Positions 41,834 through 50,406 of a stretch of DNA of 64,000 nt are shown here, in pieces. The position numbers were made by a program, and so were the translations under genes. Each line of letters opens with the position of its first letter. The first letter of the stretch is position 1. Source of the DNA: Rhizomonospora bruguierae (lineage in GTDB: Bacteria > Actinomycetota > Actinomycetes > Mycobacteriales > Micromonosporaceae); NCBI RefSeq assembly GCF_018397995.1, contig NZ_BBQH01000021.1, forward strand, positions 28,321 through 92,320. Reading direction: 5' to 3'. The notes beneath the pieces are model-generated. The model was not told where the DNA came from. It made no database searches and was given only the letters and a program-made list of their open reading frames with translations.

Positions 41834-42442
41834 TTACCGGAGCTGCAAACCGATCAGCGAGCGCACCCCGGCCAGGAACGTCGCCCGGTCCGGCCCGCCG
41901 GTCAGGATGCGCTGCAAGGCGTACCCCGGCAGCAGGCCGAACAGCACCGAGGCGACCGCCTCGGGGTCGGCGTCCGGTGGCAACTCGCCGCTGGCCACGG
42001 CCCGCCGCGCGAAGCCGACGAAGTGCCCGCGGAACCGGCTGTAGACGTCCTTCACGAACGCGGCCAGGGACTCGTCCCGCATCGCCTCGGCCCACACCTG
42101 GACGGCCACCCGCAGCGCGCCGTCCGGCCCGCTCTCCGCGTCGACGAATTCCAGCGCGTGCTCCAGCACCTCGGCCAGCCCGGTGTCCGGATGTTCGCGC
42201 GCCAGCCCGGCGAGCACCCCGTCCGCGCCGCCGATCACGTCCTCGGCGATCGCCGTGACGAGTTCCTGCTTGCTCCCGAAATACCGGTACACCGCCCCGA
42301 TCGACAACCCCGCCTCGGCGATCACGTCCTGCATGGAGGTGGCGTGGAACCCGTTGCGGGTGAAGCAGCGGCGCCCGGCGGCCAGGATTTGCTCCCGCCG
42401 GGCGGCGCGGTGGCTCTCGGAGACGCGCGGCACGCGTCCCAT
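41834..42442 (-). CDS. TetR family regulator, divergent from a membrane protein
   Basis: 202 residues with HTH: RREQILAAGRRCFTRNGF, then TSMQDVIAEAGLSIGAVYRYFGSK (~38-61). The C-terminal helical domain is of the BetI/TetR_C type (AVQVWAEAMRDESLAAFV). Starts at ATG 42442 (MGRVPRVSESHR); a GTG three residues in is possible. Two near-identical palindromes in the 85-base divergent gap make it the likely repressor of itself and of the membrane protein at 42528. Confidence 0.9.
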   Translation of the reverse strand: MGRVPRVSESHRAARREQILAAGRRCFTRNGFHATSMQDVIAEAGLSIGAVYRYFGSKQELVTAIAEDVIGGADGVLAGLAREHPDTGLAEVLEHALEFVDAESGPDGALRVAVQVWAEAMRDESLAAFVKDVYSRFRGHFVGFARRAVASGELPPDADPEAVASVLFGLLPGYALQRILTGGPDRATFLAGVRSLIGLQLR

Positions 42443-42446
42443 CCTA

Positions 42447-42515
42447 AAACGAACGTTCGCTTCTTGACACCGCCGCGGGTGCCCGCGCACCCTATAAAAA
42501 ACGAGCGTTCGCTTT
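42447..42515. promoter_or_regulatory. paired palindromic operators in the tetR/membrane-protein gap
   Basis: Site 1 is AAACGAACGTTCGCTT (42447-42462), site 2 is AAAACGAGCGTTCGCTTT (42498-42515). Both centre on CGnnCGTTCG and lie next to the two start codons. TTGACA (42464-42469) and TATAAA (42493-42498) lie between, but at 23 bases apart they are not an ideal promoter. AAGGAG follows 6 bases before the ATG at 42528. Confidence 0.75.
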
Positions 42516-42527
42516 AAGGAGTCCGTG

Positions 42528-43505
42528 ATGGCCCGACGCCCCCGGCCCCACCCGCTGGCCATGGCCGCCCTGGTCGGCCTCGGCGTGGTCCTGCTCCAGG
42601 CGCTGCTGGTACCGCTGTTCGCCGCGCCCGCCGCCCACCTGGAACCCCGCGACCTGCCGGTCGTCGTGGCCGGCCCGTCCGAGGCGGCCGCGGCCCTGCC
42701 GCCCTTCCTCAAGATCACTGCCGTGCCGGACGCGGCCGCCGCCGACGCCGCCCTGCGCGACCGCGAGGCGTACGGGGCGTTCATCTTCGGCCCGGACGGC
42801 CCCGCCCTGCACACCGCCTCCGCCGCCAGCCCCACCGTCGCGACCATGCTCGGCCAGGCCGCGTCGCAGGCCGCCGGGCGACCGGTGCCGGTCACCGACG
42901 TGGTGCCCACCGACCCGGCCGACCCGCGCGGCGCCGCCTTCGCCGCCGGCTTCCTGCCGCTGGCCCTGACCGGCCTCGTCGCCGGCATCGCCATCGCCCT
43001 CGCCGTGCGCTCCCGCGCCGCCCGCCTCACCGGCCTCATCGGGTACGCGGTGGGCGCCGGCCTGGTCGGCGCGCTGATCCTCCAGTCCTGGCTCGGCGTC
43101 GTCCCCGGCGGGTACCTGGCGGTCTCCGGCGCCCTCGCCCTGTTCGCCCTGGCCACCGCGGCCACCATCACCGGCCTGGCCGCCCTGCTCGGCTACCCCG
43201 GCATCCCGCTCGGTGCCCTGGTGACGTTCCTGGTCGCGAACCCGCTCTCCGCCATCTCCGCCGCGCCGGAACTGCTTCCGCGGCCGTGGGGCACGGTCGG
43301 CCAGTGGCTGCCCATCGGGGCGGGCGGGACGCTGCTGCGCTCCACCGCGTACTTCAACGGCGCGGGTGGTGGGCTCGCCGCCGCGGTGCTCGGCGGGTAC
43401 GCGGCGATCGGCCTGCTCCTGGTGCTCGCCGGCCGGGCCACCCTGGCCCGCCGGGAACCCGCCCCGGCCGGCACCCCGGCCGAGTCCGTCCCGGCCGCCG
43501 CCTGA
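42528..43505 (+). CDS. TetR-controlled multi-spanning membrane protein (YhgE/Pip or ABC-2-like)
   Basis: 325 residues. A first membrane helix (~10-32) is followed by an external domain of about 95 residues (DLPVVVAGPSEAAAALPPFL...VTDVVP), then about five hydrophobic helices (~140-315). The one-helix, external domain, helix-bundle plan resembles YhgE/Pip and ABC-2 permease-like exporters of the DUF3533 kind. I cannot name the substrate. Control by a TetR repressor suggests efflux of a toxic compound; that is inference. Confidence 0.75.
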   Translation: MARRPRPHPLAMAALVGLGVVLLQALLVPLFAAPAAHLEPRDLPVVVAGPSEAAAALPPFLKITAVPDAAAADAALRDREAYGAFIFGPDGPALHTASAASPTVATMLGQAASQAAGRPVPVTDVVPTDPADPRGAAFAAGFLPLALTGLVAGIAIALAVRSRAARLTGLIGYAVGAGLVGALILQSWLGVVPGGYLAVSGALALFALATAATITGLAALLGYPGIPLGALVTFLVANPLSAISAAPELLPRPWGTVGQWLPIGAGGTLLRSTAYFNGAGGGLAAAVLGGYAAIGLLLVLAGRATLARREPAPAGTPAESVPAAA

Positions 43506-43520
43506 TCCGGCGGGTATCGA

Positions 43521-43564
43521 TCCCGGTACGGATCCGCCGTTTTCCGGCCGGGTCCGTACCGGGA
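43521..43564 (+). terminator. hairpin after the membrane protein
   Basis: TCCCGGTACGGA / TCCGTACCGGGA, a perfect 12-bp inverted repeat with a 20-base loop and no T run, 16 bases after the stop. It probably ends the membrane-protein transcript. Confidence 0.5.
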
Positions 43565-43631
43565 CCCGCGGGCGCCACCGAGCCGGGCGTCGCCCGACGG
43601 GTGGCCGGAGTGAATCGGGCATACTGCGGGC

Positions 43632-43877
43632 GTGGTGCTCTCCCGCCGGTGGGCGGCTTTCCTGGTCCTGGTCGGTGTGTGGACCTGGCTGATCTGGCCC
43701 CGCTTCGCCGTGGCGATCTGGGACGACGGCCGGGCCTGGTCCGATGGCGTGTCCGGCAGGGGCGCCCCGACGGCGTTCCTCTGGGTGCACGCCGCGCTGA
43801 TCGCGGGGTCGTTGGCGATCGGGACGGCGATCGGCGTGCTCGGGGTGCGGGGGTGGCTCGCCGGCCGGCGGCGATAG
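43632..43877 (+). CDS. SCO4848-family small membrane protein
   Basis: 81 residues with two helices: LSRRWAAFLVLVGVWTWLIW (~3-22) and AALIAGSLAIGTAIGVLGVRG (~54-74). The PTAFLWVHAALI segment and the GTAIGVLG-x-RG ending are the pattern of the SCO4848 family of actinomycetes. No function is known. GTG start; 16 bases before the next membrane gene, so the two are probably co-transcribed. Confidence 0.8.
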   Translation: MVLSRRWAAFLVLVGVWTWLIWPRFAVAIWDDGRAWSDGVSGRGAPTAFLWVHAALIAGSLAIGTAIGVLGVRGWLAGRRR

Positions 43878-43893
43878 GGCATCATCGGGATCC

Positions 43894-44238
43894 GTGGAAA
43901 CTCTACGGCTCGTGCTCCGGTATGCCCACCTTGTTGGGTTTGCCCTGCTGCTTGGTGGCGCGGTCGCGCAGTACCTCAGCGGGCGGCTGCGGATCAACCT
44001 GGCGATGCTGTACGGCGCCGGCATCCAGATCGTGACCGGCCTGGCGCTCGCGGCGCCGATCCGGCCGGAGGGCCAGGAGCCCAACCCGGTCAAGCTCGGC
44101 GTCAAGTTGGTGATCACGCTCATGATCGGGGCGATGGTGTTCTTCTCCCGGCGCCGGGAGGCGGTCAACCGGGGACACTTCCTGGCGATCATCGCGCTGA
44201 CCCTGGTCAACGCCGCCATCGCGACCTTCTGGCGCTGA
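43894..44238 (+). CDS. four-helix conserved membrane protein
   Basis: 114 residues, almost entirely hydrophobic. Helices lie around 8-26 (YAHLVGFALLLGGAVAQYL), 36-55, 69-85 (VKLVITLMIGAMVFF) and 95-112. A histidine in helix 1 (RYAHLVG) and RR-x-E after helix 3 recall small heme- or proton-related membrane proteins, but I cannot assign it. GTG start. Confidence 0.72.
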   Translation: METLRLVLRYAHLVGFALLLGGAVAQYLSGRLRINLAMLYGAGIQIVTGLALAAPIRPEGQEPNPVKLGVKLVITLMIGAMVFFSRRREAVNRGHFLAIIALTLVNAAIATFWR

Positions 44239-44320
44239 CCGCGGGAAAGGTGCGAAAGCCGCATCGACCCCGTTAGGGTTGGGATTCGAACGGCCGCGCG
44301 GTGCCTCGATCACGACGACG

Positions 44321-44332
44321 TAACGGCCGTTA
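44321..44332. promoter_or_regulatory. 12-bp perfect palindrome upstream of the nucleoside transporter operon
   Basis: TAACGGCCGTTA, 105 bases before the lipoprotein start. A possible operator for the nucleoside-uptake genes. A second inverted repeat, CGGGGCG / CGCCCCG, lies at about 44366-44400 close to the start and could be a leader hairpin. No regulator is encoded next to it. Confidence 0.4.
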
Positions 44333-44436
44333 AACAACCGTGCATGATTGTCGGCCGCCTGGTCGGGGCGGGGATACGCTCGCGGGCGTTGAGACGCCCC
44401 GCCAGGTCGGCGGAGTGAATGGGGAAGGAGACCGTC

Positions 44437-45519
44437 TTGCGCCCAGTGCGTGGGATGCGGGCCGTCGCGGTTCTCGCGGCAGGTGGACTGGTGCTGGGCG
44501 CCGCCGCGTGCGGTAAGGCTCCCGAGGAGGGTGGCGGCACGTCGCCGGCCGCCAAGAAGTTCACCGGCTGCATGGTGACCGACGTCGGCGGTATCGACGA
44601 CAAGTCGTTCAACACCTCCGCCTGGAAGGGCATGGAGGCGGCCAAGGCGGCCAACTCGAACATCGAGATCCGGAACGTGTCGTCCAAGGCCGAGGCGGAC
44701 TACACGCCGAACCTGACGCAGTTCGTGAACCAGAAGTGCGACTTCATCCTGGCCGTTGGCGGCCTGATGGAGGACGCCACCAGCAAGATCGCGCAGGCGA
44801 ACCCGGACCAGCAGTTCGCGCTCGTCGACGGGAAGGTGGCGGAGAGCAACGTCTTCCCGATGCAGTTCGACACCGCGCAGGCGGCGTTCCTCGCCGGGTA
44901 CGTGGCGGCGGGCATGACGAAGTCGGGCAAGGTGGCCACCTACGGCGGCATGAAGATCGCTCCGGTGACCATCTTCATGGACGGCTTCGCCGACGGCGTC
45001 GCGTACTACAACCAGCAGAAGAGCAAGAACGTCCAGGTGCTCGGCTGGAACAAGGCGACCCAGAACGGCTCCTTCACCAACGACTTCGTCAAGCAGGACG
45101 AGGGCAAGAAGGTCAGCGACACGCTGGTCGCCCAGGGTGCGGACATCATCATGCCGGTGGCCGGCGGCGCCGGTCAGGGCACCACGGCGGCGGCGCAGAA
45201 CTCGGGCGGCAAGTACTCGGCCATCTGGGTGGACGTCGACGGCTGCGAGAGCACGCCGAACTGCCCCGCGCTGATCACCACGGTGGTCAAGAACATCCCG
45301 GACGCGGTCAAGGACGCCCTGCTCAAGGCGGCCGGCGGCAGCAAGCTCACCGCCGACCAGGGCACCATCGGCACGCTGGAGAACAACGGCGTCTCGATCG
45401 CCCCGTACCACGACTTCGACAGCAAGGTTCCGGCCGAGCTGAAGGCCGAGGTCGACAAGCTCAAGCAGGACATCATCGCGGGTACCGTGAAGGTGACCTC
45501 GGCGGCGCAGCCCCAGTAG
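44437..45519 (+). CDS. BMP-family nucleoside-binding lipoprotein of an ABC transporter
   Basis: 360 residues from TTG, chosen because GGAAGGAG ends 7 bases before it; an ATG at 44419 would place that ribosome site inside the gene. Signal peptide, then lipobox LGAAAC with the lipidated Cys at ~25. The mature BMP/PnrA domain shows VTDVGGIDDKSFNTSAWKGM (~51-70) and the nucleoside-contact region AAFLAGYVAAGMTK (~148). Such proteins bind purine and pyrimidine nucleosides and hand them to permeases. The ATPase, two permeases, cdd and deoA follow. Confidence 0.93.
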   Translation: MRPVRGMRAVAVLAAGGLVLGAAACGKAPEEGGGTSPAAKKFTGCMVTDVGGIDDKSFNTSAWKGMEAAKAANSNIEIRNVSSKAEADYTPNLTQFVNQKCDFILAVGGLMEDATSKIAQANPDQQFALVDGKVAESNVFPMQFDTAQAAFLAGYVAAGMTKSGKVATYGGMKIAPVTIFMDGFADGVAYYNQQKSKNVQVLGWNKATQNGSFTNDFVKQDEGKKVSDTLVAQGADIIMPVAGGAGQGTTAAAQNSGGKYSAIWVDVDGCESTPNCPALITTVVKNIPDAVKDALLKAAGGSKLTADQGTIGTLENNGVSIAPYHDFDSKVPAELKAEVDKLKQDIIAGTVKVTSAAQPQ

Positions 45520-45598
45520 CCGGCTCAGCCGCAGCACCGATCCCGGCCGTCGCGCGCAGCGCGGCGGCCGGGCACCTGTCGCCACCCTGGAGACCGCC

Positions 45599-47131
45599 CT
45601 GAGACTCGAACTGCGCGGCATCACCAAGCGCTTCGGCGACCTGGTGGCCAACGATCACATCGACCTGACGGTCGAGCCGGGCGAGATCCACGCCCTGCTC
45701 GGCGAGAACGGCGCCGGCAAGTCCACGCTGATGAACATCCTGTACGGGCTGCTCCAGCCGGACTCCGGCGAGATCCTGGTGGACGGGCGCCCGCTGCAGA
45801 TCAGGGGGCCGAGCGACGCGATCGCGGCCGGCATCGGCATGGTCCACCAGCACTTCATGCTCGTGCCCGTGTTCACGGTGGCCGAGAACGTGATGCTCGG
45901 CGCGGAGAAGGTCCGCGGCGGTGCCCCCTGGCTGACGGGCGGTGTGCTGGACCGGCGCCGGGCCCGCCGCGAGGTGGCCGAGGTGTCCGAGCGCTACGGC
46001 CTGCGGGTCGACCCGGACGCCCGGATCGAGGACCTGCCGGTCGGCGTGCAGCAGCGCGTCGAGATCATCAAGGCGCTGACCCGCGAGGTCGACCTGCTGA
46101 TCCTGGACGAGCCGACCGCGGTGCTCACCCCGCAGGAGACGGACGAGTTGCTGGAGGTCATGCGCGCGCTCAAGGTGGCCGGCAAGTCGATCGTGTTCAT
46201 CACGCACAAGCTGGGCGAGGTGCAGGCGATCGCGGACCGGATCACGGTGGTCCGGCGCGGCCGCACGGTCGGCAGCGCGTCGCCGGATACCAGCCGCGAC
46301 GAGTTGGCCGCGATGATGGTGGGCCGCTCGGTGCAGCTGACCGTCAGCAAGGAGGCGGCCACCCCGGGCGCGCCCGTGCTGGAGGTGCGCGGCCTGGTCG
46401 TGGACGACGACCGCGGGATCCGCGCCGTGGCCGGGGTCGACCTGACCGTCCGGGCCGGCGAGGTGCTCGGCATCGCCGGGGTGCAGGGCAACGGGCAGAC
46501 CGAGCTGGTCGAGGCGGTCATGGGCCTGCGGCTGGCGCTGGACGGCGAGATCAGCCTGGCCGGCGAGCGGATCGACGGCTGGCCGACCAAGCGGGTGCTG
46601 CGCGCCGGCGTCGGCTACGTGCCGGAGAACCGCAGCGTGGACGGCGTGGTGAAGGAGTTCACCGTCGCCGAGAACCTGGTGCTGGACCTGTACGACCGGC
46701 CGCCGTTCGGCAAGGGCCTGGCGCTGTACCCGGACGAGATCAACAAGGCGGCCCGGGCCCGGATCGAGCAGTTCGACGTGCGCACCTCCTCCGAGCAGGC
46801 CGCGGTCGGCACGCTCTCCGGCGGCAACCAGCAGAAGGTGATCGTGGCCCGGGAGATGTCCCGGCCGCTGAAGCTGTTCATCGCCGCCCAGCCGACCCGG
46901 GGCGTGGACGTCGGGTCGATCGAGTTCATCCACCGCCAGATCGTGCACGAGCGGGACGTGGGCACGGCCGTGCTGCTGGTCTCCAGCGAACTGGACGAGG
47001 TGCTCAGCCTGGCGGACCGGGTCGCCGTGATGTACCGGGGCCGGATCCTCGCCATCGTGGACCCGGCCACCCCGCGTGAGGAGATCGGCCTGCTGATGGC
47101 GGGCGGTACGCCGGATAGGGACGAGGCATGA
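45599..47131 (+). CDS. nucleoside ABC transporter ATPase (double ABC domain), probable CTG start
   Basis: 510 residues from CTG. Domain 1: GENGAGKST (~37-45), PVGVQQRVEI (~140), LLILDEPTAVLT (~163). Domain 2: Q-loop-type VQGNGQTEL in place of a classic Walker A (~296), LSGGNQQKV (~405), FIAAQPTRGVD (~425). This is the RbsA/YufO pattern, with a degenerate second site. The first ATG/GTG in frame is GTG 45644, but that would drop the conserved first strand LRLELRGITKRFGDL. CTG at 45599 has GGAG 6 bases upstream and restores it. Its end overlaps the next permease (ATGA). Confidence 0.92.
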   Translation: MRLELRGITKRFGDLVANDHIDLTVEPGEIHALLGENGAGKSTLMNILYGLLQPDSGEILVDGRPLQIRGPSDAIAAGIGMVHQHFMLVPVFTVAENVMLGAEKVRGGAPWLTGGVLDRRRARREVAEVSERYGLRVDPDARIEDLPVGVQQRVEIIKALTREVDLLILDEPTAVLTPQETDELLEVMRALKVAGKSIVFITHKLGEVQAIADRITVVRRGRTVGSASPDTSRDELAAMMVGRSVQLTVSKEAATPGAPVLEVRGLVVDDDRGIRAVAGVDLTVRAGEVLGIAGVQGNGQTELVEAVMGLRLALDGEISLAGERIDGWPTKRVLRAGVGYVPENRSVDGVVKEFTVAENLVLDLYDRPPFGKGLALYPDEINKAARARIEQFDVRTSSEQAAVGTLSGGNQQKVIVAREMSRPLKLFIAAQPTRGVDVGSIEFIHRQIVHERDVGTAVLLVSSELDEVLSLADRVAVMYRGRILAIVDPATPREEIGLLMAGGTPDRDEA

Positions 47132-48411
47132 CCACCGACACCCAAGCGGCACCCGGCCGACGGCCGCCGGAGCAGAACCCGCCCGAGGAGCGCGAGTCGT
47201 TCGCCGGGCACTTCCTGCGGTCGCTGTGGGCGGCGAACACGGTGACCGTGACGGTGCTGGCGATCGTGCTGGCCATCGTCATCGGTGGCATCCTGATCAT
47301 CGTCTCCGACCCGGACGTGCTCGACACGTACACCTACTTCTTCGCCCGGCCGTCGGACGCCCTGACCGCGAGCTGGGACCTGGTCGCGGACGCCTACGCG
47401 AACCTGTTCAAGGGCGCGATCCTGGACCCGGCGACGGTCTCCGGCTGGCTGCACGGGGAGAACGGCTGGCAGGCGGTGCTCGCGCCGATCTCGGAGACGC
47501 TCACCTACGCGGCGCCGCTGGTCTTCACCGGCCTGTCGGTGGCGCTGGCCTTCCGCGGCGGCCTGTTCAACATCGGCGCGCAGGGCCAGGCCACGGTCGG
47601 CGTGATCCTCGCCGCGCTGGCCGGCTTCCTGATCCCGCTGCCGCCGGTGATCCACCTGCTGGTGGCGCTGATCGCGGGCGCCCTCGGCGGCGCGGCCTGG
47701 GGCTTCGTGCCCGGCATCCTCAAGGCGCGCACCGGCGCCCACGAGGTCATCACGACGATCATGCTCAACTACGTTGCGCTGTACTTCCTGACCTGGATCA
47801 TCGTGCAGAACGGGGTGCACGAGCCGAGCCGGACGGACGCGATCAGCCGCCCGGTGCGGTCCTCCGCCCAGCTGCCCCACCTGCTCGGCGGCGACCTGCG
47901 GGTGCACGCCGGCATCGTCCTGGCCGTCCTGGCCACCTGGGCCGTGGCGTGGCTGCTCAACCGGTCCACGATCGGTTTCGAACTGCGTGCCGTGGGCGCC
48001 AACCCGGACGCGGCCCGTACCGCCGGGATCAGCGTGACCCGCACGTACGTGATCCTGATGGCGGTGGCCGGCGCGCTGGCCGGGCTGGGCGGCGCGAACA
48101 TGGTGCTGGGCAGCACGGCGACCGCGCTGACCCCGCTGGTCGCGGCGCAGATCGGCTTCGACGGCATCCTGGTGGCGCTGCTCGGCCGGGTGAAGCCGTG
48201 GGGCGTGGCGCTGGCCGCGCTGCTGTTCGGCGCGCTCCAGGCGGGCGGCAACCGGATGCAGTCGTACTCGAGCATCTCGCTGGAGTTGGTCACGGTGCTC
48301 CAGGCGCTGATCGTCATCTTCATCGCCGCGCCCGCCCTGGTGAAGGCGATCTTCCGGCTGCGGGCCGCGCGCGCGGAGCGGCTCGGCACGAGCATGGCGA
48401 AGGGCTGGTGA
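47128..48411 (+). CDS. nucleoside ABC transporter permease 1
   Basis: 427 residues. The basic/proline-rich cytoplasmic start is followed by about 9-10 helices of the BPD_transp_2 (RbsC/LivM-like) fold. Family block: LTYAAPLVFTGLSVALAFR (~125-143), then GGLFNIGAQGQ, and later GFELRAVGANPDAARTAGI (~284-302), the cytoplasmic coupling loop. It pairs with the next permease to form the channel for nucleosides. Overlaps both neighbours. Confidence 0.93.
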   Translation: MTTDTQAAPGRRPPEQNPPEERESFAGHFLRSLWAANTVTVTVLAIVLAIVIGGILIIVSDPDVLDTYTYFFARPSDALTASWDLVADAYANLFKGAILDPATVSGWLHGENGWQAVLAPISETLTYAAPLVFTGLSVALAFRGGLFNIGAQGQATVGVILAALAGFLIPLPPVIHLLVALIAGALGGAAWGFVPGILKARTGAHEVITTIMLNYVALYFLTWIIVQNGVHEPSRTDAISRPVRSSAQLPHLLGGDLRVHAGIVLAVLATWAVAWLLNRSTIGFELRAVGANPDAARTAGISVTRTYVILMAVAGALAGLGGANMVLGSTATALTPLVAAQIGFDGILVALLGRVKPWGVALAALLFGALQAGGNRMQSYSSISLELVTVLQALIVIFIAAPALVKAIFRLRAARAERLGTSMAKGW

Positions 48412-49697
48412 CGGCGGTGTCAACGATCACGGTCGACGAGGCCACGGCCGCCGTGCCGGCCGCCGGCTTCTGGAGCCGGGACCGGAAGGTCGGTGCCGGG
48501 CTGGTGCTGCTCGGCGTGCTCGGCGCGGTGCTGTTCGGCGCGCTGGCCACCGCCCAGCCGGCCCGCTTCACGCTCAGCGAGGATTCGGGCGGCGCCGCCC
48601 TGGAGGTCGGCGGCACGACCGGTGCCGTCCTGTTCGGGCTGATCGCCGCGCTCGCCGGGGGTGCGCTGCTGACCGGCCGGGCGCACCGCTGGTTCGCGTA
48701 CCTGCTGGGCGCCGGCGTGGTCGGCTTCGTGCTGTCGTTCCTGTGCTGGCAGGTCTCCGCCGCGCCGGCCGGGCAGAACTTCATGCCGCTGGTGAACGTG
48801 GTCCGCGGCACCTTCCTGCTGGCCCTACCGTTGATCTTCGGCGCGCTGGCGGGGGTGCTCTGTGAGCGCTCCGGCGTGGTGAACGTGGCCATCGAGGGGC
48901 AGTTGCTGATGGGCGCGTTCTCCGGCGCGCTGGTCGGCACGATGTCCGGCAGCCCGTGGATCGGACTGGTCGCCGCGGCCGCCGGCGGCGCGCTGATCTC
49001 GCTGCTGCTGGCCGTGTTCGCCATCCGCTACCTGGTGGACCAGGTCGTGATGGGCGTGGTGCTGAACCTGCTCGCGCTCGGCCTGACCGGCTTCCTCTAC
49101 GAGCGGCTGATGCAGCAGGACACCAAGGCGTACAACCAGCCGCCGCACTTCCCGGTGTGGCGGATCCCGCTGCTGTCGGACCTCCCGGTGCTCGGCCCGG
49201 CCCTGTTCACCGGCACGATCTTCCTGTTCCTGGCGATCGCGCTGGTCGTGGTCATCCAGCTGGGCCTGTTCCGCACCCGCTGGGGGCTGCGCACCCGGGC
49301 GGTCGGCGAGCATCCGCAGGCGGCCGACACGCTGGGCGTGCGGGTGTTGGGGCTGCGCTACCGGAACGTGCTGCTGGCCGGCGCGATCGCGGGCATCGGC
49401 GGTGCCTCGTACACTCTCGTGATCTACACCTTCACCAAGAACATGATCGGCGGTAAGGGCTTCATCGCCCTGGCGGCGCTGATCTTCGGCCGGTGGAGTC
49501 CGGTGGGCGCCCTGCTGGCCGCGCTGTTCTTCGGCTTCGCCGACCAGTTGGCGACCTACCTGGGCGCGATCGACAGCGTGATCCCCAGCGAGTTCCTGGC
49601 GATGCTGCCGTACCTCGCGACGATCTTCGCGGTGGCCGGCCTGGTCGGGCGGGTCCGCGCGCCGGCCGCCGATGGTAAGCCGTACATAAAGGGGTAA
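48408..49697 (+). CDS. nucleoside ABC transporter permease 2
   Basis: 429 residues, BPD_transp_2 family. A unique N-terminal helix pair (residues ~25-100, GAGLVLLGVLGAVLFGALAT) precedes the core ALPLIFGALAGVLCERSGVV (~137-156), NVAIEGQLLMGAF and the coupling loop GLRTRAVGEHPQAADTLGVR (~295-314). The start GTG overlaps the stop of permease 1; another GTG three codons on is possible. cdd follows after 10 bases. Confidence 0.93.
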   Translation: MTAVSTITVDEATAAVPAAGFWSRDRKVGAGLVLLGVLGAVLFGALATAQPARFTLSEDSGGAALEVGGTTGAVLFGLIAALAGGALLTGRAHRWFAYLLGAGVVGFVLSFLCWQVSAAPAGQNFMPLVNVVRGTFLLALPLIFGALAGVLCERSGVVNVAIEGQLLMGAFSGALVGTMSGSPWIGLVAAAAGGALISLLLAVFAIRYLVDQVVMGVVLNLLALGLTGFLYERLMQQDTKAYNQPPHFPVWRIPLLSDLPVLGPALFTGTIFLFLAIALVVVIQLGLFRTRWGLRTRAVGEHPQAADTLGVRVLGLRYRNVLLAGAIAGIGGASYTLVIYTFTKNMIGGKGFIALAALIFGRWSPVGALLAALFFGFADQLATYLGAIDSVIPSEFLAMLPYLATIFAVAGLVGRVRAPAADGKPYIKG

Positions 49698-49707
49698 AAA
49701 GCAACCC

Positions 49708-50406
49708 GTGGAGATCGACTGGAATCGGCTGCGCGCCGCCGCCACCGACGCGATGCGCCATGCCTACGCGCCGTACTCGAAGTTCCCGGTCGGCGCCGCC
49801 GGCCTCGCCGAGGACGGCCGCATCGTGATCGGCTGCAACGTGGAGAACGCCGCGTACGGGGTCGTGCTGTGCGCCGAGTGCGGCATGGTGTCCGCGCTGC
49901 ACACCTCGGGGGGTGGCCGCCTGGTCGCGGTCTCCTGCGTCGACGGCACCGGCGAGCCGGTGATGCCCTGCGGGCGCTGCCGGCAGCTGCTGTGGGAGCA
50001 CGGCGGTCCGCAGTGCCTGGTGGACGCCCTGCCCACCCCGCGCACCATCGCGGACCTGCTGCCATACGCATTCGACGCCACCGACCTGGGCGCCGAGGCG
50101 CAGGTACCCCCGGTACCGGAGCGGCTGCTGTCCTGGCGCGGGCGCGGCACCGTGTTCGTCCACCCCGACATGGTCGGCGACCAGCGGGTCTGGACGGCGT
50201 ACTGGGACCGCGGCGCCGGCGGGGACGACGAGGCCGTCGGCCTGCTGGAGGAGGGCCAGCAGTGGCCCGGCACCGACGCGGCGGTCGCCTGGGGGCTGGC
50301 CCGCACCCCGCGGGTCGTGGTCATCGACGCCGACGGCACCGCGTACTGGGCCGGCGAGGGCGAACCCCCGTCCGAGATCGGCCACCGCTGGGCGGGTGCG
50401 GAGTGA
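49708..50406 (+). CDS. cdd: cytidine deaminase with a C-terminal extension
   Basis: 232 residues. Residues 1-130 are a normal cytidine deaminase that converts cytidine to uridine: HAYAPYSKFPVGAAGL (~17-32), NVENAAYG (~44), zinc Cys and catalytic Glu in CAECG (~55), PCGRCRQLLWE (~91). Bacterial enzymes of this type end near residue 130-140. Here about 90 more residues follow, including RGRGTVFVHPDMVG, WTAYWDRGAG and PRVVVIDADGTAYWAGEG. That resembles no domain I can name. The protein may be a fusion. GTG start with AAAGGGGTAAAAAG upstream. Confidence 0.9.
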   Translation: MEIDWNRLRAAATDAMRHAYAPYSKFPVGAAGLAEDGRIVIGCNVENAAYGVVLCAECGMVSALHTSGGGRLVAVSCVDGTGEPVMPCGRCRQLLWEHGGPQCLVDALPTPRTIADLLPYAFDATDLGAEAQVPPVPERLLSWRGRGTVFVHPDMVGDQRVWTAYWDRGAGGDDEAVGLLEEGQQWPGTDAAVAWGLARTPRVVVIDADGTAYWAGEGEPPSEIGHRWAGAE

